Origin: Castellaniella sp.
GTDB taxonomy: Bacteria; Pseudomonadota; Gammaproteobacteria; Burkholderiales; Burkholderiaceae_B
DNA length: 64,000 nt
Direction: 5' to 3'
Assembly: GCF_004321985.1 (NCBI RefSeq)
Contig: NZ_SCQN01000011.1
Span: 124,001-188,000, forward strand
Shown here: positions 26,354-35,342 of the stretch, one piece after another
Position numbering within the stretch: the stretch's first letter is position 1
How the letters are laid out: every line of letters begins with the position of its first letter
Position numbers and translations under genes: made by a program
Notes under the pieces: generated by a model
The model's input: the letters and a program-made list of their open reading frames with translations, nothing else
What the model was told of the DNA's origin: nothing
The model's database searches: none

Positions 26354-28143
26354 TAGAGCACCTCGCTGGCGTAGTCCGCCAGCCGGGAGCGTTCGCCGCG
26401 CTGCAGCGTGATATGCCCCGCATGGGGCCAGCCCTTGAAGCGGTCCACGACGTAGGTAAGCCCCGAGCTGCCTTCCGTGAGGTAGGGGGTGTCGATCTGG
26501 GCGATGTTTCCCAGGCAGATGATCTTGGTTCCAGGGCCTGCCCGAGTTGTCAGCGTCTTCATCTGCTTGGGCGTCAGATTTTGGGCTTCGTCGATGATCA
26601 GGTATTTGTTCAGGAACGTGCGCCCGCGCATGAAATTCATGGATTTGACCTTGATGCGAGAGCGGATCAGGTCCATGGCCGGGGTCCTGTCCCAGTCCTG
26701 GCTGGTGCTGCTGGTTCCCAGGCTGCCGGACGCCCCCTGGTGCAGTACCTCGAGGTTGTCCTCGAGGGCGCCCATCCAGGGGAGCATCTTTTCTTCTTCG
26801 GTACCCGGCAGAAAGCCGATGTCGTCGCCCACCGGCACCGTGGCCCGGGTGATGATGATCTCGGTATAGCGCTTGGTCTCGAAGGTCTGCGCCAGGCCGC
26901 TGGCGAGCGCGAGCAGGGTCTTGCCGGTGCCGGCCTGTCCCAGGAGCGACACGAAGTCGATCTCCGGGTTCATCAGCAGGTTCAGGGCGAAATTCTGTTC
27001 GCGGTTGCGCGCCGTGACGCCCCAGACACTGTTTTTGGCGTGGCTGAAGTCGCGCAGCGTGGACAGCACGGCGTTCTTGCCCGTGACTTCGCGCACCTGC
27101 GCTGAAAGCGGCATTTCGCCGTCGTAGTAGACGAACTCGTTGACGATGAACTGGCTGCACAGTGGCCCGCGAACCCGATACCAGGTCAGACCATTCTGCT
27201 GCCAGGACTCGATGTCCTTGCCGTGCTTATTCCAGAAGTTCTCCGGCAGCGGCATGACCCCGTCGTAGAGCAGATCCGAATCGTCCAGCACATGGTCATT
27301 CAGATAGTCTTCCGCAGGCAGGTTCAATGCCCGCGCCTTCAGGCGCATGTTGATGTCCTTGGACACCAGCACGATTTCGCGTTTCGGATCCTGCTCGCGC
27401 AACCCGTGGACGATCCCCAGGATCACGTTGTCTGCCTTGCCCATGGGCAGTTCCAGGGGCAGATGGGCGTTGGTCGGTTTTGTCTGGAAATAGAGTGATC
27501 CCAGCGCGTCGGTGTGTCCCAGCGCATCCAGCGGCACGCCCTTGCTGAGGTCGGAGGTGTCGACCAGTTCGTCCAGGTACCGGCTGACCTGCCGCGCATT
27601 GCGGGCGACCTCGGACATGCCTTTTTTCTGGTGATCCAGTTCTTCCAGCACGATCATGGGCAGGAAGACGTCATGTTCGGCGAAGCGGAACAGGGACGAA
27701 GGGTCGTGCAGCAGCACGTTGGTGTCCAGCACGAAGAGCTTGCGCTGTGCCGTGGGCAGGCGCTTGAGCTTGCCGGACGCTGTTGCTGGCTTGGACGGGC
27801 CGGCTGGTGCCCGGGCCTTCTGGGCAGTGGGGGATGGGCTGGGGACTGTTTGCCGCGCCTGGACTGGCCGTGGTTTTACCTGGGCTGGCTTTGGTTTTGC
27901 CTGATCTGGCTGTGGTTTCGGTTGGACTGGCTGTGGTTTCGCCTGGACCGCTGGCGGGGTTGCTTCGGTCACCGGTCTGGTGGTGAGGATTGCCGCCAGC
28001 TGGCGTTTGGCCGGCGCAGCCGGTGTGGCGGCCTGTGCCGGCCGGCGTTCGGTGTTTGGAGCATCAGTCTGGTGGACCCGAGGGGAGGAAGTGACGGGTT
28101 CTACAGTGGCACCCATGCTGGATGGGGCTTTCGGAAGGGGCAT
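26353..28143 (-). CDS. PIN domain + PhoH ATPase protein (PhoH2/YlaK type)
   Basis: 596 residues. Residues 1-130 are disordered and rich in Pro, Ala and Gln. A 7-residue repeat (VQAKPQP, VQPKPQP, DQAKPKP, AQVKPRP) lies at 66-100. A PIN ribonuclease domain starts at FVLDTNVLLHDPSS (137-150) and runs to about 270. The PhoH ATPase has Walker A GQAGTGKT (402-409) and Walker B LIIDEAQN (515-522). Such fusions couple NTP-driven RNA unwinding with cleavage in studied actinobacterial PhoH2 proteins. ATG 28143 has GGAG upstream. It lies 23 bases after bcp and overlaps pdxA by one base, in what looks like one operon. Expression triggers are unknown. Confidence 0.9.
   Translation of the reverse strand: MPLPKAPSSMGATVEPVTSSPRVHQTDAPNTERRPAQAATPAAPAKRQLAAILTTRPVTEATPPAVQAKPQPVQPKPQPDQAKPKPAQVKPRPVQARQTVPSPSPTAQKARAPAGPSKPATASGKLKRLPTAQRKLFVLDTNVLLHDPSSLFRFAEHDVFLPMIVLEELDHQKKGMSEVARNARQVSRYLDELVDTSDLSKGVPLDALGHTDALGSLYFQTKPTNAHLPLELPMGKADNVILGIVHGLREQDPKREIVLVSKDINMRLKARALNLPAEDYLNDHVLDDSDLLYDGVMPLPENFWNKHGKDIESWQQNGLTWYRVRGPLCSQFIVNEFVYYDGEMPLSAQVREVTGKNAVLSTLRDFSHAKNSVWGVTARNREQNFALNLLMNPEIDFVSLLGQAGTGKTLLALASGLAQTFETKRYTEIIITRATVPVGDDIGFLPGTEEEKMLPWMGALEDNLEVLHQGASGSLGTSSTSQDWDRTPAMDLIRSRIKVKSMNFMRGRTFLNKYLIIDEAQNLTPKQMKTLTTRAGPGTKIICLGNIAQIDTPYLTEGSSGLTYVVDRFKGWPHAGHITLQRGERSRLADYASEVL
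27844..27948 (-). repeat. 21-bp tandem repeat encoding a Pro/Lys/Gln linker
   Basis: About five imperfect 21-base units within the PIN-PhoH gene, each encoding a heptad of the form xQxKPxP (the last decays to VQARQTV). On the plus strand they read as repeats of CTGGCT-TGGTTT-like sequence. Such in-frame arrays often vary in copy number between strains. Confidence 0.75.
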
Positions 28144-28166
28144 AGGAGCTCCGGTGGATGGGCGGC

Positions 28167-28637
28167 TTACGCGGTCAGTTCGTGGACGGCCTTCAGGACT
28201 TCGTTCACATGGTCGGGGACGCGCACACCGCGCCATTCGCGCACGAGCACGCCTTTTGCGTCGATCAGAAAGGTGCTGCGTTCCACCCCTCGGACCTGCT
28301 TGCCGTACATGTTCTTCAGCTTCATCACGCCAAACAGCGTGCACAGGGTTTCGTCTGGATCCGAGATGAGGGCGAACGGCAGGTTCTGTTTTTCCGTGAA
28401 GCCGTCGTGCGATTTCAGCGAGTCGCGCGAGACCCCGTAGATGGGGCAGCCCAGTGCTTCGAATTGCGCGTGCTGGTCGCGGAAATCCTGGGCTTCCAGC
28501 GTGCAGCCCGGGGTGTTGTCCTTGGGGTAGAAGTACAGCACCCAGGGCTTGCCCAGCAATGCTTGCGAATCAAAAGGGCCCTGGGTCGTATCAGCCTTCA
28601 GGGCGGGCAGCGGGTGGCCGATCTGGGGAGTTGTCAT
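28167..28637 (-). CDS. bcp: Peroxiredoxin, Bcp/PrxQ family, without the usual resolving cysteine
   Basis: 156 residues. WVLYFYPKDNTPGCTLEAQDFRD gives peroxidatic Cys45; the position of the E. coli resolving cysteine (Cys50) is Gln50 here. Other cysteines are Cys64 and Cys99. It should reduce hydroperoxides with thioredoxin or another thiol, possibly by a 1-Cys route. ATG 28637 overlaps the upstream stop by four bases. The neighbour downstream is the PIN-PhoH gene, 23 bases away. Confidence 0.92.
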   Translation of the reverse strand: MTTPQIGHPLPALKADTTQGPFDSQALLGKPWVLYFYPKDNTPGCTLEAQDFRDQHAQFEALGCPIYGVSRDSLKSHDGFTEKQNLPFALISDPDETLCTLFGVMKLKNMYGKQVRGVERSTFLIDAKGVLVREWRGVRVPDHVNEVLKAVHELTA

Positions 28638-29080
28638 GAATGGGGGGCTCCAGGAAGGAGAAGCACCAGTACGTGGCGATCCTCGGACATGAGAATGTTG
28701 TAGGTACGGGCTGCGGCCTGAGTGGTCATGGTCTCTACGCCGATGCCGAGCTTGAGCAGCGGCCGGATGACCTCGGGGGACAGGAAGACCTGGTGGGCCC
28801 CCGTCCCGATCAGGACGACCTCGGGGGCGTCGGGCGGCAGGGCGGCTGGCGCATCGTCCAGGAAGGCCAGCGGGTCGCGGGCGACGTCCTGTACGCCGAT
28901 CAGGGCCTGGAGGAGCGCCGCGTCGATCTCGCCTGGCCACTGTAGGTCCAGATTGCGGACGGGGCCCTGGGGCGAGAAGCAGATGGCGGACTCGAAGCGC
29001 TCCCGGTTGATTTCCAGGTAGTCGTCGCCGTAGGCCGTCACGGTGTTCAGTTCAGGGTTGGAATCTTTTTGCAGTAGCAC
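28634..29080 (-). CDS. Mth938-like domain protein (DUF498 family)
   Basis: 148 residues. NTVTAYGDDYLEINRERF at the start and PEVVLIGTGAHQVFLSPE in the second half are typical of the Mth938/NDUFAF3-like fold, a small Rossmann-like domain with no proven enzyme activity in bacteria. I chose GTG 29080 because GGAG lies six bases before it and the conserved sequence starts there. It overlaps bcp by four bases and is the first gene of the run ending in pdxA. Confidence 0.82.
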   Translation of the reverse strand: MLLQKDSNPELNTVTAYGDDYLEINRERFESAICFSPQGPVRNLDLQWPGEIDAALLQALIGVQDVARDPLAFLDDAPAALPPDAPEVVLIGTGAHQVFLSPEVIRPLLKLGIGVETMTTQAAARTYNILMSEDRHVLVLLLPGAPHS

Positions 29081-29251
29081 AGTTGCTCCGGTGTTCCTGT
29101 GATGATAGCGCAATCGGTTGACTGCAAAGCAGGTCGTGGCGGATCCATTTGCGAGTCTGTAATTCATGCGCTAGATTAATGAATTTGCTGCGCTGCATTC
29201 ACGGGCGGCGCCGCATTTCGCCAGCCGTTTTCACCGCCACCGAGGTCCACC

Positions 29252-30439
29252 ATGACGAGCTTTCCGCGCATCGAGCGCCTGCCCCCCTATGTGTTCAACA
29301 TCACCGGGGAGCTGAAGATGGCTGCTCGCAGGCGCGGCGAGGACATCATCGACATGTCCATGGGCAATCCGGATGGCCCCACACCGCAGCACATCGTGGA
29401 CAAGCTGGTGGAAGTCGTGCATCGCGACCATACGCACGGCTATTCGGTCTCCAAGGGAATTCCCCGGCTGCGCCGGGCCATTGCGAACTGGTACGGGCGG
29501 CGCTATGGGGTGGACATCGATCCCGAGACAGAGGCCATCGTCACCATCGGGTCAAAAGAGGGTCTGGCCCATCTGATGCTGGCAACCCTGGATCGCGGGG
29601 ATACGGTGCTGGTGCCCAATCCTAGTTATCCCATCCACATCTATGGCGCAGTGATTGCCGGCGCCAATATCCGTTCGGTGCCCATGACGCCGGGGCTGGA
29701 TTTCTTCGAGGAAATCGAGCGTGCGGTGCGCGAGACCATCCCCAAGCCCAAGATGATGATCCTGGGGTTCCCCAGCAACCCGACGGCGCAGTGCGTGGAT
29801 CTGTCGTTTTTCGAGCGTATCGTGGCGCTGGCGCGCGAGCACGGCATCCTGGTGGTGCACGACCTGGCCTATGCGGACATCACCTTTGACGGCTATGTAG
29901 CGCCTTCCATCATGCAGGTGCCCGGGGCTCGCGACGTAGCGGTGGAATTCTTCACCATGAGCAAAAGCTACAACATGGCCGGATGGCGGGTGGGTTTCAT
30001 GGTGGGCAACCGCGAACTGGTGCATGCGCTGGCGCGCATCAAGAGCTACCACGATTACGGCACCTTCACACCGATCCAGGTGGCGGCCATCGCCGCGCTG
30101 GAGGGGCCGCAGGATTGCGTGGCCCAGGTGGTGGAACAGTACCGCAGCCGCCGCGATGTGCTGGCCCGCAGCCTGCACGAGGCCGGCTGGATGGTGGATA
30201 TCCCCAAGGCTTCCATGTATATCTGGGCGCACATCCCCGAGCCCTATCGTGCGCAGGGCTCGCTGGAATTCTCCAAGCGCCTGCTGGCCGATGCAAAGGT
30301 CGCCGTGTCCCCCGGGATCGGCTTTGGCGACTACGGCGACGAGTATGTGCGTTTTGCACTCATCGAAAACGAACAGCGCATCCGCCAGGCCGTGCGTGGC
30401 ATCAAGGACATGTTCCGCAAGGACGGGTTGCTCAAATGA
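29252..30439 (+). CDS. alaC: Aminotransferase class I/II, AlaC-type (alanine transaminase)
   Basis: A 395-residue PLP enzyme. [19 protein letters not shown] and [15 protein letters not shown] open it; PNPSYPIH and FPSNPTAQ bind cofactor and substrate; [15 protein letters not shown] contains the Schiff-base lysine. This subgroup includes glutamate-pyruvate transaminase AlaC and is often placed before hom-thrC in betaproteobacteria. The stop overlaps hom by four bases. The 171-base divergent gap upstream (29081-29251) shows AT-rich CTAGATTAATGAATTTG that may hold the promoter. Confidence 0.92.
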   Translation: MTSFPRIERLPPYVFNITGELKMAARRRGEDIIDMSMGNPDGPTPQHIVDKLVEVVHRDHTHGYSVSKGIPRLRRAIANWYGRRYGVDIDPETEAIVTIGSKEGLAHLMLATLDRGDTVLVPNPSYPIHIYGAVIAGANIRSVPMTPGLDFFEEIERAVRETIPKPKMMILGFPSNPTAQCVDLSFFERIVALAREHGILVVHDLAYADITFDGYVAPSIMQVPGARDVAVEFFTMSKSYNMAGWRVGFMVGNRELVHALARIKSYHDYGTFTPIQVAAIAALEGPQDCVAQVVEQYRSRRDVLARSLHEAGWMVDIPKASMYIWAHIPEPYRAQGSLEFSKRLLADAKVAVSPGIGFGDYGDEYVRFALIENEQRIRQAVRGIKDMFRKDGLLK

Positions 30440-31740
30440 GGCCCATCCGTGTGGGATTGCTGGGTTTGGGCGTAGTCGGCGGCGGGGTCTGGACGGTCCT
30501 GAGGCAGAATGGCGGCGAGATCGCCCGGCGGGCCGGGCGGCACATCGAGGTTGCCGCCGTTGCGGTGCGGGACGTGGCAAAGGCTCGCGCGCTGGTGGGC
30601 CCCGATGTGAAGGTGATCACTGACGGCATGGCCCTGATCCGTGACCCGGATATTGACATCATTGTCGAGCTGATCGGCGGCCAGACTGTTGCGCGCCAGT
30701 GCATCCTGGAGGCGATCGCCCAGGGCAAGCATGTTGTGACGGCGAACAAGGCCTTGCTCGCCGTCCACGGCAATGAGATCTTTGCGGCCGCACAGGCGCG
30801 CGGCGTGATGGTCGCCTTCGAGGCGGCAGTGGGTGGCGGCATCCCCATCATCAAGGCGATTCGCGAGGGTCTGACGGCGAACCGGATCCAATGGGTGGCC
30901 GGCATCATCAACGGCACGACCAATTTCATCCTGTCCGAAATGCGCCTGCGCGGGCTGCCGTTCGAGACCGTCCTGGCCGAGGCCCAGCGGCTGGGTTATG
31001 CCGAGGCGGACCCCACATTCGACATCGAGGGCGTCGATGCGGCCCATAAGCTGACGCTGCTGGCGTCGCTGGCGTTTGGCGTGCCGGTGCAGTTTGACCG
31101 CGCATATATCGAAGGCATCTCCCACCTGGCTTCGGAAGACATCGTCCATGCGGAGCGTCTGGGATACCGGATCAAGCTGCTGGGGATCACGCGACACCGG
31201 CCCGATGGCATCGAGCTGCGGGTCCACCCGGCGCTGGTGCCGGCCGGCTGCCTGCTGGCCAGCGTGGAAGGCGCGATGAACGCCGTCCTGGTGCGCGGTG
31301 ATGTCGTGGGCCCCTCGATGTATTACGGGCAAGGCGCAGGCGCCTTGCCCACCGCGTCGGCCGTTGTGGCCGATCTGGTCGACGTGGCCCGGCTGCAGAT
31401 GGCGGATCCGGAGCACCGTGTCCCCCATCTGGCGTTTCAGCCCGATGCGATGGCGGACATCCCCATCCTGCCCATGGCAGAGGTCCGCACCAGCTTCTAT
31501 CTGCGCCTGCGTGTGGATGACCGGCCGGGCGTGCTCGCGGATCTGGCGCGCATACTGTCCCAAGCCAAAATCTCTGTGGGGTCCATGTTCCAGCAGCCGC
31601 ACGGGGAGCATCAAGCCGATATCATTTTCCTGACGCATGAGGCACGGGAAGGCGACGTGCAGCAGGCGCTGCAGGTCATCCACGATCTGCCCTTCGTGCA
31701 TTCCGGCGTCACCCTCCTGCGCGTGGAGAACCTCAATTGA
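30436..31740 (+). CDS. hom: Homoserine dehydrogenase
   Basis: A 434-residue enzyme that reduces aspartate semialdehyde to homoserine. The NAD(P) fold is [14 protein letters not shown]; catalysis lies in [18 protein letters not shown] and [14 protein letters not shown], with [21 protein letters not shown]-terminal ACT domain (about 350-434, [19 protein letters not shown]) suggests feedback control by threonine. No aspartokinase is fused. It overlaps alaC and thrC by four bases on either side. Confidence 0.97.
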   Translation: MRPIRVGLLGLGVVGGGVWTVLRQNGGEIARRAGRHIEVAAVAVRDVAKARALVGPDVKVITDGMALIRDPDIDIIVELIGGQTVARQCILEAIAQGKHVVTANKALLAVHGNEIFAAAQARGVMVAFEAAVGGGIPIIKAIREGLTANRIQWVAGIINGTTNFILSEMRLRGLPFETVLAEAQRLGYAEADPTFDIEGVDAAHKLTLLASLAFGVPVQFDRAYIEGISHLASEDIVHAERLGYRIKLLGITRHRPDGIELRVHPALVPAGCLLASVEGAMNAVLVRGDVVGPSMYYGQGAGALPTASAVVADLVDVARLQMADPEHRVPHLAFQPDAMADIPILPMAEVRTSFYLRLRVDDRPGVLADLARILSQAKISVGSMFQQPHGEHQADIIFLTHEAREGDVQQALQVIHDLPFVHSGVTLLRVENLN

Positions 31741-33137
31741 AGTATCAGTCCACCCGGGGCGGAATGGCCCCTCTGCCATTTTGTGACATCCTGCTCGAAG
31801 GTCTGGCGCCCGACGGCGGCCTGACCTTGCCAGTGGCCCTTCCGGCCCTGACGCCGGAGATGCTGGAATCCTGGCGCACACTGGACTATGCGGAGCTTGC
31901 CGCGCGGGTTCTGGCGCTCTTCATTGATGACATTGCCCCCGACACGCTGCAGCGCCTGACGCGGGCTGCGTACGCGCCAGACGTATTTCCGCGCATTGCG
32001 CCGGTCAAGCCTCTGGCGCCGGGCCTGTCGCTGCTGGGTCTGTCCGAGGGGCCGACCCTGGCATTCAAGGACATGGCCATGCAGTTCCTGGGGCAGGTGT
32101 TCGAGACGGTGCTGGCGCAGCGCGGGCAGACGCTGAACATTCTGGGCGCGACGTCCGGCGATACGGGATCGGCCGCCGAATACGCCCTGCGCGGCAAGCA
32201 GGGGATCGCTGTCTTCATGCTGTCCCCGCAGGGGCGCATGAGCGCTTTTCAGCGGGCTCAAATGTATTCGCTGCAGGACGCCAACATTCACAACATTGCC
32301 ATTCGCGGGGTGTTCGACGAGTGCCAGGACATCGTCAAGGCGCTGTCCGGCGATCTGACCTTCAAGAGCACCTATCGCCTGGGCGCGGTGAATTCCATCA
32401 ACTGGGCGCGGATTGCGGCGCAGGTCGTGTATTACGTCTGGGGCTGGTTGCGGGCCACGAAAAACGCGGGTGACCTGGTCTCCTTTGCCGTGCCTTCGGG
32501 GAACTTCGGCAACATCCTGGCAGGCCACATCGCGCGCCAGATGGGATTGCCGGTCCGCCGGCTGGTGCTGGCCACCAACGAGAACAATGTGCTTGAGGAA
32601 TTCTTCCGCACGGGCGTCTACCGCCCGCGGCCGGCCAGTCAGACCTTTGCCACGTCCAGCCCGTCGATGGACATTTCGCGGGCGTCCAACTTCGAGCGCT
32701 TCCTCTTCGATCTGGTGGGGCGTGACCCCGTGCGGGTCAAGGCGCTGATGCAGGAGCTGCAGCAGAAAGGGTCCTTCGATCTGTCGGCGCTCAAACCGCA
32801 GTTTGAGGATCGCTACGGGTTCGTGGCGGGCTCCAGCACCCACGCGGACCGGCTGCACACCATCCGGTCCGTCCACCAGGAAACCGGCGTGCTGATCGAC
32901 CCACATACGGCCGATGCCGTCAAGGTCGCGCGCGAGCATCTGGAGTCTGGTGTGCCCATGCTGGTGCTGGAAACCGCATTGCCGGCCAAGTTTGCCGACA
33001 CCATCGTGCAGGCTGTCGGGGTCGATCCCGAGGTGCCGGCACCCCTGCGTGATCTGGCACAGCGCCCTCAGCGCGTCACGCTCATGGATTGCGATGCGCG
33101 GCTGGTGGCGGATTATCTGCGGCAGCACGCGCTGTAG
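31737..33137 (+). CDS. thrC: Threonine synthase
   Basis: 466 residues. MKYQSTRGG opening, then LAFKDMAMQFLGQVFE with the PLP lysine, and LGATSGDTGSAAEYALRGK; PSGNFGNILAGHIARQMGLP is another signature. It converts phosphohomoserine to threonine. The start codon is TTG, nested in the hom stop (TTGA), so translation probably depends on ribosomes finishing hom. Homoserine kinase (thrB) is not in the window. Confidence 0.96.
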   Translation: MKYQSTRGGMAPLPFCDILLEGLAPDGGLTLPVALPALTPEMLESWRTLDYAELAARVLALFIDDIAPDTLQRLTRAAYAPDVFPRIAPVKPLAPGLSLLGLSEGPTLAFKDMAMQFLGQVFETVLAQRGQTLNILGATSGDTGSAAEYALRGKQGIAVFMLSPQGRMSAFQRAQMYSLQDANIHNIAIRGVFDECQDIVKALSGDLTFKSTYRLGAVNSINWARIAAQVVYYVWGWLRATKNAGDLVSFAVPSGNFGNILAGHIARQMGLPVRRLVLATNENNVLEEFFRTGVYRPRPASQTFATSSPSMDISRASNFERFLFDLVGRDPVRVKALMQELQQKGSFDLSALKPQFEDRYGFVAGSSTHADRLHTIRSVHQETGVLIDPHTADAVKVAREHLESGVPMLVLETALPAKFADTIVQAVGVDPEVPAPLRDLAQRPQRVTLMDCDARLVADYLRQHAL

Positions 33138-33145
33138 TTCGCAGC

Positions 33146-33162
33146 GCCGCCCGCTGGGCGGC
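33146..33162 (+). terminator. Possible terminator hairpin after thrC
   Basis: GCCGCCC and GGGCGGC form a seven-pair stem with a GCT loop, nine bases after the thrC stop. No T run follows, so a Rho-independent role is doubtful. The rest of the gap (33163-33295) holds a direct repeat described separately. Confidence 0.35.
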
Positions 33163-33194
33163 AGCATGTGTCGCCTACCGGCCACTCGCCTTCC

Positions 33195-33219
33195 GTGACA
33201 TTGTGTTCATTCTGTGACA
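33195..33219 (+). promoter_or_regulatory. Direct repeat GTGACA upstream of ornithine cyclodeaminase gene
   Basis: GTGACA occurs at 33195-33200 and 33214-33219, 19 bases apart start to start, about 80 bases before the gene. It could bind a regulator of the arginine-catabolic pair. Confidence 0.3.
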
Positions 33220-33295
33220 AAGAAACCGGGTTGCAGACGGAATGTTCCATGGTGAACGGCGGTCCAACCAGTAGATGATCTGCTGGAGACGCGCC

Positions 33296-34381
33296 ATGAA
33301 TACTTCCGTGAATGGGCCGCGTACCCTGTTTCTGGACACGCCCGAAGTGGCTCGCTTGATCCACACTGTGGGATTGCCGGCGAGCCTGAAGGAATTGGTG
33401 GAACTGCTGCGTCAGGATTACCTGCGATGGCCTGACTTCCAGAAAGCGGCGCGGGTGGCAGCTTATACCCCGGATGGTGTGATTGAGCTCATGCCGATCA
33501 CGGACGGTGTGCGCTACAGCTTCAAGTGTGTCAACGGCCACCCAGGGAACGGCCGCTACGGTCTGCCGACGGTGATGGCCATGGGTGCCCTGCTGGACTG
33601 CGACACTGGCATGATCCGCCTGCTCAGCGAATTGACGCTGACCACGGCGTTACGCACGGCTGCCAATTCCGTTCTGGCAGCGCGCGCCTTGGCCCGCGCG
33701 GATAGCCGTTCCATGGCGCTGATCGGCAATGGCGCCCAAAGCGACTTTCAGGCCATTGCCTTCCGCGCGTTGATGGGAATCAAGGAGCTTCGCCTGTATG
33801 ACGTGGACCGCCACGCATCGGAGCGGCTGCGGCGCAACCTGCTGGCGTCGCGGGATTTCATGGATCCCTTTCAGATCCGGATCTGTGATTCTGCCGAGCG
33901 GGCGATCGAAGGCGCCGACATCGTCACGACGGTGACGGCGCATCAGGGAAGGGCGGAAGTGCTGTCCGCCGATATGCTGGCGCCCGGCATGCACCTGAAT
34001 GCCGTGGGTGGTGACAGCCCTGGAAAGACGGAGCTGGATCCGGGTATCCTGACCAAAGCGGCGGTGTTCGTGGAATACCCGCCGCAAACGCGGCGCGAGG
34101 GCGAAATCCAGCAGATGGCGCCCGACTTCCCGGTCACCGAACTCTGGCAGGTGCTGGCGGGACTCGTGCCTGGCCGTACCGACCGGCACCAGATCACGCT
34201 GTTCGATTCAGTGGGATTCGCGCTGGAAGACTACTCGGCGCTACGATTCATTCAGTCTGCGGCGATACGCTATGGCGCCGGCATTCGCGTGGATGTGACG
34301 CCCGCGCAGAGCGATCCCCGCGATCTGTATGGCTGGTGGCTTGCGCAGGGTCGGCATGAGCCTGCCTTGCAGCAGGCCTGA
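33296..34381 (+). CDS. Ornithine cyclodeaminase
   Basis: A 361-residue enzyme of the OCD/mu-crystallin family that converts ornithine to proline and ammonia with bound NAD. Seen: FKCVNGHPGNGRYGLPTVMAM, LTLTTALRTAANSVLAARALA and the NAD loop MALIGNGAQSDFQAIAF; NAVGGDSPGKTEL contains the catalytic Asp. ATG 33296 has GGAG nine bases upstream. Arginase follows 22 bases later, giving the route arginine to ornithine to proline. The close fit of the VNGHP and GGDxPGKTE motifs favours a true ornithine enzyme over other OCD-like proteins. Confidence 0.9.
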   Translation: MNTSVNGPRTLFLDTPEVARLIHTVGLPASLKELVELLRQDYLRWPDFQKAARVAAYTPDGVIELMPITDGVRYSFKCVNGHPGNGRYGLPTVMAMGALLDCDTGMIRLLSELTLTTALRTAANSVLAARALARADSRSMALIGNGAQSDFQAIAFRALMGIKELRLYDVDRHASERLRRNLLASRDFMDPFQIRICDSAERAIEGADIVTTVTAHQGRAEVLSADMLAPGMHLNAVGGDSPGKTELDPGILTKAAVFVEYPPQTRREGEIQQMAPDFPVTELWQVLAGLVPGRTDRHQITLFDSVGFALEDYSALRFIQSAAIRYGAGIRVDVTPAQSDPRDLYGWWLAQGRHEPALQQA

Positions 34382-34403
34382 CACCCTGGCGGCAGGGGGC
34401 ACG

Positions 34404-35342
34404 ATGAGCAAAACGATCGCTTTGGTGGGCGCTCCCACCGATATTGGTGCCGGTATCCGGGGGGCGTCCATGGGGCCGGAGGCGCTGCGCGTGGCCGGTC
34501 TGGTCCGTGCACTTGAGGCGCGTGGCCGTGAGGTGCTGGATACCGGCAATCTGTCGGGCCCGGCCAATCCATGGCTGCCGCCTGAGCAAGGGTACCGCCA
34601 CCTGCAGCAGGTCGTCGCCTGGAATCAGGCTGTTCATGCTGCCATCAGCGCGCAATTGCAGGCCGGGCGCCTGCCGATGATCCTGGGCGGTGATCATTGC
34701 CTGGGCGTGGGGTCAGTGAGCGCGGTGGCGCGCCATTGCCGCAGTCTGGGCCGACCGTTACGGGTATTCTGGCTGGATGCCCACGCGGACTTCAATACGA
34801 ACGTGCTCTCGCCCAGCGGCAATATGCATGGCATGCCTGTGGCCTGCCTGTGCGGGTTTGGCCCGCGCGCGCTGGTCGAGCTGGGTGGGCGCGGCGCGGC
34901 GCTCCGGCCAGCGGAGCTGCGCATGGTGGGCATCCGTAGCGTGGATGAAGGGGAACGGGCGTTCGTCGATGCACAGGGGCTCGACGTGTATGACATGCGT
35001 GCGATCGACGAGTGGGGGATGCGTGCCGTCATGGAGGCCGCATTGGCCGGACTGCCCGCCGATGCCCATGTGCACGTGAGCTTTGACGTGGACTTTCTCG
35101 ATCCAGGTTTTGCGCCCGGCGTGGGGACGACTGTGCGCGGTGGACCGACTTGGCGCGAGGCGCAGCTGTGCATGGAGATGCTGGCCGATACTGGGCGAGT
35201 GGGCTCCGTGGACGTCGTGGAGCTCAATCCAGCCCTGGATGTGCGCAATCAGACGGCGGAGGTAGCGGTGGAATTGATCGAGAGTCTGTTCGGCAAGTGC
35301 ACACTGATGCGCCGGCGTTCCCTGATGCCCGGTATCGATTAG
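34404..35342 (+). CDS. rocF: Arginase
   Basis: A 312-residue manganese enzyme that splits arginine into ornithine and urea. Metal ligands lie in LGGDHCLG, WLDAHADFNT and SFDVDFLDP; GAGIRGASMGPEALR opens the fold. AGGGGG is just upstream of ATG 34404. It works with the ornithine cyclodeaminase gene before it. Its TAG stop shares bases with the TAA stop of the converging hpnD gene. Confidence 0.95.
   Translation: MSKTIALVGAPTDIGAGIRGASMGPEALRVAGLVRALEARGREVLDTGNLSGPANPWLPPEQGYRHLQQVVAWNQAVHAAISAQLQAGRLPMILGGDHCLGVGSVSAVARHCRSLGRPLRVFWLDAHADFNTNVLSPSGNMHGMPVACLCGFGPRALVELGGRGAALRPAELRMVGIRSVDEGERAFVDAQGLDVYDMRAIDEWGMRAVMEAALAGLPADAHVHVSFDVDFLDPGFAPGVGTTVRGGPTWREAQLCMEMLADTGRVGSVDVVELNPALDVRNQTAEVAVELIESLFGKCTLMRRRSLMPGID

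Noticed and set aside
25346-27160. A 604-codon frame that would extend PdxA far upstream
   Set aside because: The extra part overlaps the PhoH ATPase in another frame and is low-complexity; the GTG at 26353 with a good ribosome-binding site fits PdxA length.
29081-29167. N-terminal extension of the Mth938-like protein to an ATG
   Set aside because: The 29 extra residues are unlike the family; GTG 29080 has GGAG at good distance.
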